Below are positions 17,207-26,789 of a stretch of 64,000 bases of DNA, in pieces (position 1 is the first letter of the stretch; each line of letters begins with the position of its first letter). A program made the translations under genes and the position numbers. Source of the stretch: Verrucomicrobiota bacterium (GTDB lineage Bacteria; Verrucomicrobiota; Verrucomicrobiia; Opitutales; Opitutaceae); NCBI GenBank assembly GCA_023391285.1, contig JAEWBF010000048.1, positions 5,672-69,671 of the forward strand. Reading direction: 5' to 3'. The notes beneath the pieces were generated by a model. That model was not told the origin of the DNA. It made no database searches and was given only the letters and a program-made list of their open reading frames with translations.

Positions 17207-17878
17207 TTGGCGAACGTGAATATCGTCATCGTCGAAGACCATTTGATGTTTCGCGACGTGGTGCGAAAGATCTGCGTTCAGCAGTTTGGCCATACGGTGC
17301 TGGCGGAGACGGAGTCGGGGCGCGAGGCGGTGGAGCTGATTTTGCGGCATCAGCCGGAGGTGGTGATCTTGGATTTGTCGCTGCCGGACATGGACGGCTT
17401 CAACGTCGTCGATCTGGTTTTCGCGGCGGCGCCGTCGGTGCGGTTTCTCGTGCTCTCGGCTCATTGCGACGACTACACGCTGTTTCGCGTGGAGAAGTCG
17501 GGCGTGCACGGGTTCATCGACAAGAACTCCAATACGGTCGACGCGTTGCAGGAGGCATTGACGGCGATCCAGGCGGGGCGGGTGTATTTCTCGACGGCTT
17601 TTCAGCAGGCGAAGCTGGCGCGGCGGATGGATCCGCGGTCGTTCACGAAAGTGCTGAGCGAGTGGGAGCGGGCGATTTTGTCGCTGATCGGGCAGGGGCT
17701 GAGTGACGACGAGATTGCGGGGCGGCTGACGATTTCGCCGCGAACGGTGCAGACGCATCGCAGCAGGATTTTGCGCAAGCTGAACATCAAAGGGACGCCG
17801 AAGCTGATCGCATTTGCGATCGAGCACGGGTTTACGCAGGTGTCGACGAAGAGTTCGCGGGCGCCAGCTTTCCCTTGA
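17207..17878 (+). CDS. NarL/FixJ-family response regulator
   Basis: The 223-residue regulator has a receiver domain (IVIVEDHLMFRDVV, phospho-acceptor Asp in VVILDLSLPDMDGF, conserved Lys in GFIDKNS) and a C-terminal LuxR-type helix-turn-helix (LSDDEIAGRLTISPRTVQTH). I chose the TTG at 17207 because GGAGG at 17196-17200 lies 6 nt before it; a GTG at 17216 is the alternative. It is divergent from the GAF kinase. Its 3' end overlaps the convergent hybrid kinase gene by 47 bp, which is unusual and could produce antisense overlap of the two mRNAs. Confidence 0.9.
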   Translation: MANVNIVIVEDHLMFRDVVRKICVQQFGHTVLAETESGREAVELILRHQPEVVILDLSLPDMDGFNVVDLVFAAAPSVRFLVLSAHCDDYTLFRVEKSGVHGFIDKNSNTVDALQEALTAIQAGRVYFSTAFQQAKLARRMDPRSFTKVLSEWERAILSLIGQGLSDDEIAGRLTISPRTVQTHRSRILRKLNIKGTPKLIAFAIEHGFTQVSTKSSRAPAFP

Positions 17879-20800
17879 GCGCGGCGAATTCGCGTTCGAG
17901 CGCGGCGAACAGCTCCTGACGTTGAGCGGGCGAAAGTTCGGCGGCGCGCGACTGCAGGTCGTGCGCGAGGCGGGCGAGCGGCTCGTGCTTGATCATGGAA
18001 GCGTGCGCGACGCAGCGGTGGGCGGCGCGATGAATCGCGGCGGGAGGGCCGTGGGGAAGAAGGTCGCGGAGCGTGCTGACGTCGGATTCAAAACTGTCGA
18101 GGTAGCGTGCGATTTGGACGGGAAGTCCGCCGGCGGAATCGTCGGCGAGAAAGCGGAGCATTTGGAGGTCGACGTTCGGAGGGGCGGAATCGCTCGGGCC
18201 GAGGGAGCTGACGGGTGGCCGCGTTTCGACGGAGACTGCGGCGCGGAAGGAGCCCCGCAGTTCGGCGAGGGCGGCGGCGATCTTTTGGGGCGTGAACGGT
18301 TTGGCGATGAAAGCGTCCATGCCGGCGGCGAGACACGCCTCCCGGTTCAGGTCGGCGGAATAGGCGGTTGTGGCGATGATGATGGTGTGGCGCTCCGGAG
18401 GTTCTTCGGCGCGGTAACGGGAGACGACCTCGGTGCCGTTCAGGCCAGGGAGGTTCCAATCCATGAAGACCACGTCGTAGTCGAACGCGCGGAGTTTCTC
18501 GAGGGCGAGAAGACCATCGGACGCGACCTCCGATTCGATGCCGATGCGACGCAGCACGGCTTGCATGGCGAAGGCGTTGTAATCGATGTCCTCGACGATG
18601 AGCGCGCGCAAGGGAGTGACGGCGGGTGTGGCGGCGCTGGTGGGGTCACGATCGAGCTCGGCGGGAGAGGCAGAGGGGAGAGGGATTTCGGCCCAGAAGG
18701 TGGAGCCGACGCCAGGTGTGGAATCGACGCCCACTTCGCCGGTCATCTTTTCGGCGAGCAAACGGCAGACGGCGAGGCCGAGGCCGGAGCCGCGGATGTT
18801 GGCGGCGTGGGCTCGAGGAAGGCGGGTGAACTTGGTGAAGAGCAGAGCCGTTTCGGCGGGCGACATTCCGGGACCGCGGTCGCGCACGAAGAGCCGAATG
18901 CGATCGCCGGAAGCGCGGCGGGCGCCGAGATCGATGGGCTGACCGGCGCCGAACTTTACGGCGTTGGAGAGGTAGTTGAGAACGATCTGTTGGACGCGCG
19001 GCATATCGCCGATGACGCGCGGCGGGAGATCAGGCGCGAGCTCGATGGTGACAGTAGAACCGGCGGAGCGAGCTTCCTCGGCGGTGATGGCGACGCATTG
19101 CTCGAATGCGTCGCGCAGCGAAAAAGGCGCGGGGCGCAGGTCGATCTTGCCGGCTTCGATCTTGGAAAAATCCAAGACGTCGTCGACGAGCGTGGAGAGC
19201 AGGTGGGCGCAGCTTTGGATGGAGGAGGCGACCTTGCGTTGGCGCTCGTCGAGGGCCGTTTCCTCGAGCGCGAGGGAGAGACCGAGAATGCCGCTGATGG
19301 GATTGCGGATCTCGTGGCTCATGTTGGCGAGGAACTCGGATTTGGCCGCGTTGGCTTTTTCGAGCTGTTCGGTTTTTCGGCGGACGAGCTGTTCGAGTTG
19401 GGCGTTGCGGCGACGGAGGTAAGCGGAACGCCATTGGATGCCGCCGAAGAAGCCGGCGGCGGCGAGCGCGATCCAGCCGGCGAGTGCGGCGGGCGTGCGA
19501 TACCACGGCGGGAGCACGGTGAAACGCAGTGTGGCTTCGGGGCTCGTTTGGCCGGTGTCGTTGATCGTGCGGAGGGTGAAGACGTGAGAGGCGTCGCGCA
19601 GTCCGGCGAGCGTGAGGTGGATGTTGTCTTCGGGCGCGGACCAGTTGTCGCCGCTGCCGGAGAGACGATGTTGAAAGCGGACGGATTCGCGACGGCCGAA
19701 CTCGAGCGCGGCGAGGCTGAGGTGGATCGGATCGCTGGTGTGACGCAGGCGCGCGCCGTCGGAAACACTGGCGGATATGATCGGAATCGAAGGCGGAGCC
19801 GCGGGGCGGAGCTGCGCAGGATCGAGTCGCAGGAGAGCGTCGGTGCCGCCGATCCAGACGATACCGCGCGAGTCAGTGTAGAGTCGAAGGATGCTGCCGA
19901 CGGCGGAAAGACCGGGGACGGCGAATGGTTCCCATTTGGCGTGCCCGGAAGCGTCGGCCGAGAGCCGGCCGAGCACCGGCACGCGTTCGCCGTCGGAAAA
20001 GGGACTTGCGAACGCGATCCACGTATCGCCGGAAGGATCGGAGTTGGAGATGGCGATCGGATCGTTGCGCGGGGCGTGAGCGACGGCCGTGAATCGGCCG
20101 GCGCGGCGGATCAGAATCTCGCCGCCGGCGCAAACGACGACGTTGCTGCGCCATGTGCCGACGAGTGCGGGCTGCGAAGACGCGGAAGGTGAAAAAAGAG
20201 TGGGTGCCGAGTGTGGGTCGGCGGGGATGTGAAACACGCCGCGAGATCGCGTGGCGGCCCAGAGGGTGCCGTCGCGTTCTTCGACGAGTTCGACGGGTGC
20301 GTCGGGGAGGCGGACGGACCAAGTGCGTTGGAGTTGGCCGTTGGCGTCGGGGGCGAGACGGACGAGGTCGGGATTTTCGACGATGAGAAAAGTGCCGGGG
20401 TGAGCGTGTGAGCGCCGGATGAGAAGGGTGTCGCGTTCGGAGGAGAAGACAGGCTGCGAGCCGGAGGAGTCGACGCGTTCGAGCGTCTTGAAACTGGAAA
20501 CATAGAAACCCTCCGGCGCGGCCATGATGTCGTAGTAACGCAGCGGTAACTCGGGAACGGCGGTGAAGCGCCCGTCGAGGGATTCGTCGAGCGGCAGCGA
20601 GAAAACGCCGGCGGCGGTAGCGACGAACAAGAGGTCCTCGCGCTCGGCAAACGCGTGCATGACCTGACGATCGAGGCCGTTGGCGGCGTCGAAAAGCGAA
20701 GCGCCAGGACCGAGGAAGGCGCGAGTGAGTCCGGCGTTGGAGCCGATCCAAAGGGCTCCGTCGCGATCGGAGAAAAGCGAGTAGATGGAAGTGGGCAGAC

Positions 20801-21671
20801 CTTGTTGAGCTGCCAGCGTGCGCCGCAAGGTGCCGTCGAGGCCGACGATCGCGAGGCCTCCGTTCAGCGTGCCGATGGCGAGGTCGCCGTCGGGAAGTTG
20901 GCAGGCGGACGTGGGGATGTGGTCGCGGAGAAATGCGGCGAGTTGGGGACTGCCGAGCGCGGTGAGGTGTTGGCCGGCGAGGCGGAAGAGACCGCTCGGT
21001 GTGACGAGGACGAGACCGTCGGGGGTTTTTCCGATCCAGATGGTGCCGAGGTTTGCGATGGTGTTTTCCGTGAAGAACGGCTCCGGGCCATCGGTCCCGA
21101 GTTGCCAGAGGCCGGTGGGGGAATGCGAGAGCAGAACACGGCGATCGATTTGGACGGCGGGGAGACGACGGGCACCGCGGAGCGCGTGAACGTGCGCGCG
21201 CGTGCCGTCCCAGACGATGATGCGATCGGACGCGACGAAGCAGACCCCGCGATCGGTGACGAACGCGTTCCAGACATCGTCGAGGTGACGGCTGTCGGCC
21301 GGCAGATGGGCCACGAGCGAGTGGTAAGCGCCGAGCTGGCCGGCGGCGTCGCGAGGGAAGTAGCCGATTTCGTTGATGGCGCCGACCCAGAGACGGTCGC
21401 GGGTGAGGGCGAGGGCGCGAACGGCGTAGGAGCCGGGAATGCGGTGTTGTTGCCAGCGTTCGCCGTCGAAAACGAGGACGGCATCGGAGCCGCAGTAGAG
21501 GCGGCCCTGGTCGTCCTGCGTGATCGACCAGATTTCGTTGCCGCTGCCGAATTCTCGCGGGCTGAAGAAGCGCACGAGCGGTCGCCCGAGTTCGGCGAAG
21601 GAGACTGCGGCGGAGAGCAGCCAAAGGACCGCGAAGCACGCGGCGAAGGGACGTTTCGGTCGAAGGCGCAC
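17832..21671 (-). CDS. Propeller-type hybrid histidine kinase with receiver and Hpt domains
   Basis: From the GTG at 21671 the protein has about 1279 residues and starts with a signal peptide (FAACFAVLWLLSAAVSFA). An in-frame ATG at 21812 would put 47 poorly conserved residues before it and overlap the divergent gene. A periplasmic two-component propeller region follows (repeats such as IWSITQDDQGRLYCGSD and GALWIGSNAGLTRA), then a Y_Y_Y-like domain and a membrane helix near 734. Inside the cell come a kinase core (His near 784 in NMSHEIRNPISG; GSGLGLAVCRLLAEKM), a receiver (Asp near 1069 in VVFMDWNLPGLNG) and an Hpt domain (HRAAHRCVAHAS, near 1215). It resembles the carbohydrate-sensing hybrid systems of Bacteroidetes but lacks a fused DNA-binding domain. 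Confidence 0.88.
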   Translation of the reverse strand: MRLRPKRPFAACFAVLWLLSAAVSFAELGRPLVRFFSPREFGSGNEIWSITQDDQGRLYCGSDAVLVFDGERWQQHRIPGSYAVRALALTRDRLWVGAINEIGYFPRDAAGQLGAYHSLVAHLPADSRHLDDVWNAFVTDRGVCFVASDRIIVWDGTRAHVHALRGARRLPAVQIDRRVLLSHSPTGLWQLGTDGPEPFFTENTIANLGTIWIGKTPDGLVLVTPSGLFRLAGQHLTALGSPQLAAFLRDHIPTSACQLPDGDLAIGTLNGGLAIVGLDGTLRRTLAAQQGLPTSIYSLFSDRDGALWIGSNAGLTRAFLGPGASLFDAANGLDRQVMHAFAEREDLLFVATAAGVFSLPLDESLDGRFTAVPELPLRYYDIMAAPEGFYVSSFKTLERVDSSGSQPVFSSERDTLLIRRSHAHPGTFLIVENPDLVRLAPDANGQLQRTWSVRLPDAPVELVEERDGTLWAATRSRGVFHIPADPHSAPTLFSPSASSQPALVGTWRSNVVVCAGGEILIRRAGRFTAVAHAPRNDPIAISNSDPSGDTWIAFASPFSDGERVPVLGRLSADASGHAKWEPFAVPGLSAVGSILRLYTDSRGIVWIGGTDALLRLDPAQLRPAAPPSIPIISASVSDGARLRHTSDPIHLSLAALEFGRRESVRFQHRLSGSGDNWSAPEDNIHLTLAGLRDASHVFTLRTINDTGQTSPEATLRFTVLPPWYRTPAALAGWIALAAAGFFGGIQWRSAYLRRRNAQLEQLVRRKTEQLEKANAAKSEFLANMSHEIRNPISGILGLSLALEETALDERQRKVASSIQSCAHLLSTLVDDVLDFSKIEAGKIDLRPAPFSLRDAFEQCVAITAEEARSAGSTVTIELAPDLPPRVIGDMPRVQQIVLNYLSNAVKFGAGQPIDLGARRASGDRIRLFVRDRGPGMSPAETALLFTKFTRLPRAHAANIRGSGLGLAVCRLLAEKMTGEVGVDSTPGVGSTFWAEIPLPSASPAELDRDPTSAATPAVTPLRALIVEDIDYNAFAMQAVLRRIGIESEVASDGLLALEKLRAFDYDVVFMDWNLPGLNGTEVVSRYRAEEPPERHTIIIATTAYSADLNREACLAAGMDAFIAKPFTPQKIAAALAELRGSFRAAVSVETRPPVSSLGPSDSAPPNVDLQMLRFLADDSAGGLPVQIARYLDSFESDVSTLRDLLPHGPPAAIHRAAHRCVAHASMIKHEPLARLAHDLQSRAAELSPAQRQELFAALEREFAALKGKLAPANSSSTPA

Positions 21672-21697
21672 GAACAGCTGGGCAGTTAGAACGAAAA

Positions 21698-21713
21698 AGT
21701 GGCGCGAGCCACT
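21698..21713 (-). promoter_or_regulatory. Terminator-like hairpin in the hybrid-kinase leader
   Basis: On the minus strand AGTGGC, loop TCGC, GCCACT is followed by a T run (complement of 21694-21698). It lies 27 nt upstream of the GTG start at 21671. If that start is right, this is an attenuator-like element. If translation starts at 21812 it is only coding sequence. Confidence 0.4.
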
Positions 21714-21796
21714 ACCTAAAAACACGTAGCGTTTCGCGTAAATGCACGCGTTTTTGCCGGTGGCGAACGGCGGGAGAGCGACGTCGGTTTTCGCCG

Positions 21797-21991
21797 ATGA
21801 AAACGATCGCACGTTTTGGCATAGGCCTGGCCTCGAGTGTGCTCGCGGCGGCTGGGATGATGCAGGCGGCGCAACGGCTTGATCCGGTGTCGCGCGCCTT
21901 GGGAAACGAAATTCAGTTCAACAGTGAGGAACGGCCGGCGGAAGCGTGCACGGTGCCGTGCGCGTATCGGCCGGTGGCCGCGGCTCCGTGA
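21797..21991 (+). CDS. Small protein with signal-like N-terminus, next to a YcaO enzyme
   Basis: The 64-residue open frame begins MKTIARFGIGLASSVLAAAG, a plausible signal or leader helix. It ends in a short polar tail with two cysteines (EACTVPCAYRP) and an Ala/Pro end. It stops 25 bp before the YcaO gene on the same strand, so co-expression is likely. I do not recognise a family. It could be a small exported protein, or a precursor peptide modified by the YcaO enzyme; the second is speculative. Its reality as a gene rests on position, frame and the signal-like start. Confidence 0.45.
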   Translation: MKTIARFGIGLASSVLAAAGMMQAAQRLDPVSRALGNEIQFNSEERPAEACTVPCAYRPVAAAP

Positions 21992-22016
21992 GGAGAACGG
22001 AAAGGATGCGACGCGT

Positions 22017-22904
22017 ATGTTGAGCCTGGCAGCTTTTCGTTATCGCAACGCGCTGGAGGCGGATGGTGGCCCGATTGCGCGGGTCACTGTCCGTCCGTTC
22101 TCGGTGTTTGGGCGGCGGATGTTTCAGGCGAATGCGTGGCTGGCGCGCGGCGTGATTGGGACGCGTCGGCGGCTGGCGCTTTATAGCGATGCGGACGGGA
22201 CGGGGACCGCGGAGCTGCCGATGGTGGCGCGACACATGGCGATTTCGGAGGCGTTGGAGCGATGGGCGTTTCATGCGACGGTGGAGGCGGAGGATCGCGC
22301 GGTGTATGGATTCGACGTGGACGAGTCGTCGAACGGGATGGCGGCGTATCCCGGGTGGATTCGCGGGCAGGCGCGGCGGCGGGCGCTGTTGGAAGCGGTG
22401 GAGCGGTCGAGTGTGATCGCGTGGTGGGAAGGGTTGAGCGATGGAGAAGTGCGACCGACGGAGTGGCCGGGGATTTCGGCGCTGGTGCTGCCGAGCCCGA
22501 TTGGATTTGGGGTGACGGTGGTGGCGTTCCGGGAGACGCGACCCGGTGCGTTTGCGTATGGGCATGGGGCATCGACCGATTTTTTTGGCGCGTGCGAGCG
22601 CGCGGTCATGGAGCTGGCGCGGCATGAATATGTGACGCGGCTGCATCGGCTGTCGAAGCGGCTGGAATCGGCGGAGCCGACGGACCTCTTTGAACGGCGG
22701 GCGTTGTTTTTTTCCGGAGAGGAAGGCTACGAGCTGTTTCGCGAGCGGATCGGTCGGAGCCGCGGGCGGACCTTCTCGGCGCCGATCGTGCACGATACGG
22801 AGATCACGGGCAGTTGGTCGCGTTATGCGGTGGTTTGGCGCGTGCTGGTCGAGCCGCCAACGCGGACCTTTCTCGCGGATACGGAGCGGTATTTCTTCTG
22901 GTAG
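22017..22904 (+). CDS. YcaO-domain protein
   Basis: YcaO enzymes use ATP to activate peptide backbone amides, making azolines, amidines or thioamides; some, such as E. coli YcaO, act with ribosomal protein S12. The 295-residue protein starts at the ATG at 22017 (MLSLAAFRYRNALEADGG). It shows the three typical ATP-site helices: AISEALERWAFH, ALLEAVERSSVIAWW and GACERAVMELARHE. It is at the short end of the family and lacks a proline-rich C-terminus, ending TERYFFW. It follows the small signal-bearing peptide gene by 25 bp and precedes a secreted M3 peptidase by 67 bp. No dehydrogenase or E1-like partner is present, so a RiPP role is only a hypothesis. Confidence 0.75.
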   Translation: MLSLAAFRYRNALEADGGPIARVTVRPFSVFGRRMFQANAWLARGVIGTRRRLALYSDADGTGTAELPMVARHMAISEALERWAFHATVEAEDRAVYGFDVDESSNGMAAYPGWIRGQARRRALLEAVERSSVIAWWEGLSDGEVRPTEWPGISALVLPSPIGFGVTVVAFRETRPGAFAYGHGASTDFFGACERAVMELARHEYVTRLHRLSKRLESAEPTDLFERRALFFSGEEGYELFRERIGRSRGRTFSAPIVHDTEITGSWSRYAVVWRVLVEPPTRTFLADTERYFFW

Positions 22905-22971
22905 GCGCGGAGCAGATCCGATTTGCGTGCGAGGCGGCGGCGGAGCTTTGTGTCGAACCACGCTCTCACCG

Positions 22972-25095
22972 ATGCACCTTTTGAAACCGATCTCGTTTGT
23001 GGCCGCGTTCGCGGTTGTGACCTCTTCATTCGCCGCTGCGGCGGCCACGTCGGTGGCGGCGACGCTGGCAGACTTTCAGGCAACGGCGGAGCGGCATCGC
23101 GTGGCGCTCGTGGTGCCGACGTATCCGAAAAGCGTGGACGAAGTGAGAGCGATGACGACGCGCGCGCTGCGGGAGGCGGACGACGCGTTGATGAAGCTGG
23201 TGGCGCAAGACAAGCGAAGGCTGACGTTTGCGAGCACGTTTGCGGCGTTCGATGCGATTACGGGTGACGTGTTCGCTTTTGCGGGACGGATGGAAACGGT
23301 GGCCGAGACGAGTGAGGACAAAGCGATGCGCGATCTGGCGCGCGAGATGTCGGTGCGCATCGAGGAGTGGGGCATCGCGCTGGATTACCGGGAGGATATT
23401 TATCTCGTCCTGAATGCGTTTGCAGAGCGGGCGGAAGGGTTGGACGCCGAAGAGCAGCGCTTGGTGGATTTCACGCTGCGTGAATATCGCCGGGCGGGAT
23501 TGACGCTGCCGCCGGAGGAGCGGCGGGAGGTGGAGCAGAGGCGGAAGGATTTGTCGGCGCTCGAGCAGCAGTTTGCGGTGAACATCAACGAGGCGCGCAC
23601 GGCGATCGATTTTACGGCGAAGGAGTTGGCGGGCGTGCCGGAGTCGTTGTTGAACAGCCCGGGCGTGAAGCAGGCCGATGGGAAATATCGGGTGCTGGCG
23701 AATGTGACGTGGCAGGCGATGGCGGTGTTCGAGAATGCGACGAACGCGCAGACGCGTCATCGGTTGTATGTCGCGCGCAACACGCTGGCGAAGGAATCGA
23801 ACATACCGGTGCTCGCGAAGCTGGTGAACCTGCGCGCGGACATCGCGCGCCGGTTGGGTTATGCGACGTGGGCGGATTTTCGGACGGAAACCCGCATGGC
23901 GAAGAATGCGGCGACAGCGCTCGAGTTTGAAGAAGATCTGGTGAAAGGGCTGGAGCCGAAATACGCGGCGGAGATCGAGACGCTGCGGCAGTTGAAAGTG
24001 AAGGAGACGGGAGATCGCGAGGCGCAGTTGGGGCCGTGGGATGCGGACGTGCGGTATTACACGAACCAGTTGAAGAAGCAGCGTTACGCGGTGGATGCGG
24101 AGGAGCTGCGCGTGTATTTCCCGTATCAGCGGACGCTCGAAGGGATGTTCAACATCTACCAGCGGATCTTCGGATTGAAGTTTACGGAAGTGGAGCCGCC
24201 GTATGCGTGGACGGAAGGGCTGCAGCTCTTCGTGGTGGAGGACGCGAAGTCTGGGATTCCGATCGGCTGCTTCTATCTCGATATGTTTCCACGGGAGGGG
24301 AAGTTCAACCACTTCGCGTGTTTTCCGCAGACGCCGGGCCGCGTGCTGGCGGATGGGCGATATGAGCTGCCGGTGTCGGCGCTGGTGTGTAATTTTCCGC
24401 CGCCCTCGCCGGACAAGCCGTCACTGTTGTCGCATGCTGACGTGGAGACGTTGTTTCACGAGTTTGGGCATGTGATGCACATGCTGTTGGGGCGCGCGCG
24501 TTTTCAGGGCCAGACCTCGGGGGCGGTGCCGCGCGATTTTGTGGAGGCGCCGTCGCAGATGCTGGAGAATTGGGTTTGGGACAAGACGGTGCTCGATACC
24601 TTTGCGGCGGATTATCGCGATCCATCGAAGAAGATTCCGGCGGAGACGATCGCGGCGCTGACGGAGGCGCGGATGGCGACGGATGGCATGTTCAACCGGC
24701 GGCAGTTGTCGCTGGGATTGATCGATCTGCGGTTGCACACACTGACGCCGGAGGAAGCGATTCAGTTCGATATCGTGGGCGAGACGAACGCGGTGATTGC
24801 GCGAGTGATCACGCCGCCGGCGGAAGGCACGGCGTTTGCGGCGTATTTCGGACATCTGGCAGGCTATGATGCCGGTTATTATGGATATCTTTGGTCGAAG
24901 GTGATGGCGATCGACATGGCGAGTGAGTTCAAGGAGGCGCCGGAGGGGTTTCTCGATGTCGATGTGGGCATGCGGCTGCGACGGGAAGTGTATGCGGCCG
25001 GTGACACGAGGGAGGTCGACGAGTCGGTCGAAAAGTTTTTGGGGCGGCCGCGGTCGATGAAACCGTTTTTGGAATACGTGGGGATAAAAGAGTAG
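22972..25095 (+). CDS. Secreted M3-family oligopeptidase
   Basis: The 707-residue zinc peptidase cleaves short peptides. The ATG at 22972 gives a clean signal peptide (MHLLKPISFVAAFAVVTSS), so it should act in the periplasm, unlike most cytoplasmic M3 enzymes. The zinc-binding HEFGH is at about 496-500 in ETLFHEFGHVMHM. The downstream glutamate ligand is probably in APSQMLENWVW. The C-terminal region (HLAGYDAGYYGYLWSKVMAID) is typical of thimet-like oligopeptidases. It is the third gene in the run after the small peptide and YcaO. A bidirectional terminator follows. Confidence 0.9.
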   Translation: MHLLKPISFVAAFAVVTSSFAAAAATSVAATLADFQATAERHRVALVVPTYPKSVDEVRAMTTRALREADDALMKLVAQDKRRLTFASTFAAFDAITGDVFAFAGRMETVAETSEDKAMRDLAREMSVRIEEWGIALDYREDIYLVLNAFAERAEGLDAEEQRLVDFTLREYRRAGLTLPPEERREVEQRRKDLSALEQQFAVNINEARTAIDFTAKELAGVPESLLNSPGVKQADGKYRVLANVTWQAMAVFENATNAQTRHRLYVARNTLAKESNIPVLAKLVNLRADIARRLGYATWADFRTETRMAKNAATALEFEEDLVKGLEPKYAAEIETLRQLKVKETGDREAQLGPWDADVRYYTNQLKKQRYAVDAEELRVYFPYQRTLEGMFNIYQRIFGLKFTEVEPPYAWTEGLQLFVVEDAKSGIPIGCFYLDMFPREGKFNHFACFPQTPGRVLADGRYELPVSALVCNFPPPSPDKPSLLSHADVETLFHEFGHVMHMLLGRARFQGQTSGAVPRDFVEAPSQMLENWVWDKTVLDTFAADYRDPSKKIPAETIAALTEARMATDGMFNRRQLSLGLIDLRLHTLTPEEAIQFDIVGETNAVIARVITPPAEGTAFAAYFGHLAGYDAGYYGYLWSKVMAIDMASEFKEAPEGFLDVDVGMRLRREVYAAGDTREVDESVEKFLGRPRSMKPFLEYVGIKE

Positions 25096-25108
25096 GGGAC
25101 CGCGGAGC

Positions 25109-25130
25109 GGCGGGGTTGGGAGACCCCGCC
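25109..25130. terminator. Bidirectional terminator, GGGAGACCCCGCCCTACA repeat family
   Basis: GGCGGGGT (25109-25116) pairs perfectly with ACCCCGCC (25123-25130) between convergent genes. The 18 nt word GGGAGACCCCGCCCTACA at 25118-25135 recurs exactly at 45946-45963, so this is a dispersed element used as a terminator. Confidence 0.7.
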
Positions 25131-25138
25131 CTACATTT

Positions 25139-26506
25139 TCATCTCGCGACGATGGTTTTGATGTTGGTGAAAGCGTGGAGGCCCCATTCGCCGAGTTCGC
25201 GACCGTGGCCGCTGTCTTTTACGCCGCCGAAGGGAAGGCCAGGGTCGGAGCGGACGAAGTCGTTAATGGCGACGTTGCCGGCTTCGAGTTGCGCGGCGAG
25301 GCGTTGCGCGCGGACCCGGCTGCGGGTGAAGACGGCAGCGCCCAAGCCGTAGCGCGAGCCGTTGGCGATGCGAATGGCGTCGGCTTCGTCATGTGCAACC
25401 ATGATCGAGGCGACGGGGCCGAAGAGCTCTTCGTCGTAAGCAGGCATGCCGGGCGCGACGTTGGTGAGCACGACAGGCGCGTAGAAGAAACCGGGGCGAT
25501 CGGGCAACGGGCCGCCTTCGAGGAGGACGCGTGCGCCGCGGGCGAGGCTGCGTTGGACTTGGGTGTGCAGATGATCGCGGAGGTCGGCGCGGGCGAGCGG
25601 GCCGATGGTGGTGGAAGGATCGAGCGGCGGGCCGACGCGGGCGGCTTTGATTTTTTCGACGAGGCGGCGCTCGAAATCGCGGCGGATGGTGCGTTCGACG
25701 ATGAACCGCTTCGCGGCGATGCAGCTTTGGCCGGAGTTGATGAGGCGGGATTGGGCGCAGAGATCGGCGGCGTGATCGAGGTCGGCGTCGCCAAGAATCA
25801 AATACGCGTCGCTGCCGCCGAGTTCGAACGTCGCGGGTTTCATGGCGGCGCCCGCGAGCGCGGCGACGGATTTGCCGGCGCGGGTGCTGCCGGTGAGCGT
25901 GACGGCGGCGATGCGAGGGTCGGCGATGAGTTTGGCGACGACGGGGGTGTCGACGAGGACGGTTTGAAAGAGATCGGCGGGAATGCGGGCGTCGTTGAAC
26001 AACGAGGCGAGGGCGAGTCCGCAGCCGCTGGTGGCGGGCGCGGGTTTGAGGAGGAAGGTGTTGCCGGCCATCAAGGCGGGCGCGGCGGCGCGAAGCGTCT
26101 GCCAGAACGGGAAGTTCCACGGCATGATCGCGAGGACGGGACCGAGTGGAGCGAACGTCACGCGGGCTTTGGCGGGCGCGCGGAGCGGGCGCCGGGGGGC
26201 GAGGAATTCGGAGGCGTGAGCGGCGTAGAAGTCGCAGCCGAGGGCGGATTTTTCGATTTCGGCGAAAGATTGCGCGAGGGGTTTGCCCATTTCGGCGGTG
26301 ATGAGCTGGGCGAACTCTTCGCGTCGGCGGCGCAACGAGCGGGCCACGAGGCGAAGCACGCGGGCACGGTCGCGCAGCGATCGGGTGCGCCAGAGTTCGA
26401 ACGCGGCGTGCGAGCGTGCGGTGAGGTCGGCGATCTGTTTGGAAGAATGTTCGCGATAAGAGGCGAGTTTTTGGCCGGTCGCGGGGTCGGTGGTGACGAA
26501 CGCCAT
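25139..26506 (-). CDS. NAD(P)-dependent aldehyde dehydrogenase, succinate-semialdehyde dehydrogenase-like
   Basis: The 455-residue enzyme starts at the ATG at 26506 (MAFVTTDPATGQKLASY); a longer frame upstream has no conserved sequence. It oxidises an aldehyde to an acid. Visible features are the substrate-channel PWNFPFWQTLR motif, the coenzyme loop TGSTRAGKSVA, the general base Glu near 226 in FELGGSDAYLIL, and the catalytic Cys near 260 in NSGQSCIAAKRF. Length and sequence style match the short SSADH group (YneI/Sad, about 460 residues). It is monocistronic, facing the M3 peptidase. Confidence 0.85.
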   Translation of the reverse strand: MAFVTTDPATGQKLASYREHSSKQIADLTARSHAAFELWRTRSLRDRARVLRLVARSLRRRREEFAQLITAEMGKPLAQSFAEIEKSALGCDFYAAHASEFLAPRRPLRAPAKARVTFAPLGPVLAIMPWNFPFWQTLRAAAPALMAGNTFLLKPAPATSGCGLALASLFNDARIPADLFQTVLVDTPVVAKLIADPRIAAVTLTGSTRAGKSVAALAGAAMKPATFELGGSDAYLILGDADLDHAADLCAQSRLINSGQSCIAAKRFIVERTIRRDFERRLVEKIKAARVGPPLDPSTTIGPLARADLRDHLHTQVQRSLARGARVLLEGGPLPDRPGFFYAPVVLTNVAPGMPAYDEELFGPVASIMVAHDEADAIRIANGSRYGLGAAVFTRSRVRAQRLAAQLEAGNVAINDFVRSDPGLPFGGVKDSGHGRELGEWGLHAFTNIKTIVAR

Positions 26507-26789
26507 GACAGGATGGAATGCGGGCAGACGAGAAGCGGCAAGCGAGCGGCGGTTATGTCGTGTCAGAATTATCGACTGATCGCGGGAGCGCGTTGCGCGG
26601 CTTTGAACGAGGCGAAAGTCTGAAACCGGAACGAAGGCGGCTTCTGCGCGGGCGGCTCGCAGGGGATAGAGCGCGGTTTTGTCGCGGCATCGGGGTAACC
26701 CTGATCGGCCCGGCTCGCGGCCGGGGAAATAGGACGCTGGTGGAACTTGCAGGGGGTGAGTCAAATCCTACTGTCGCCAATTCAACTGC

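Noticed and set aside
17814..20192. Long plus-strand open frame (792 codons) opposite the hybrid kinase
   Set aside because: It lies wholly antisense to recognisable kinase, receiver and Hpt domains and has no motif of its own.
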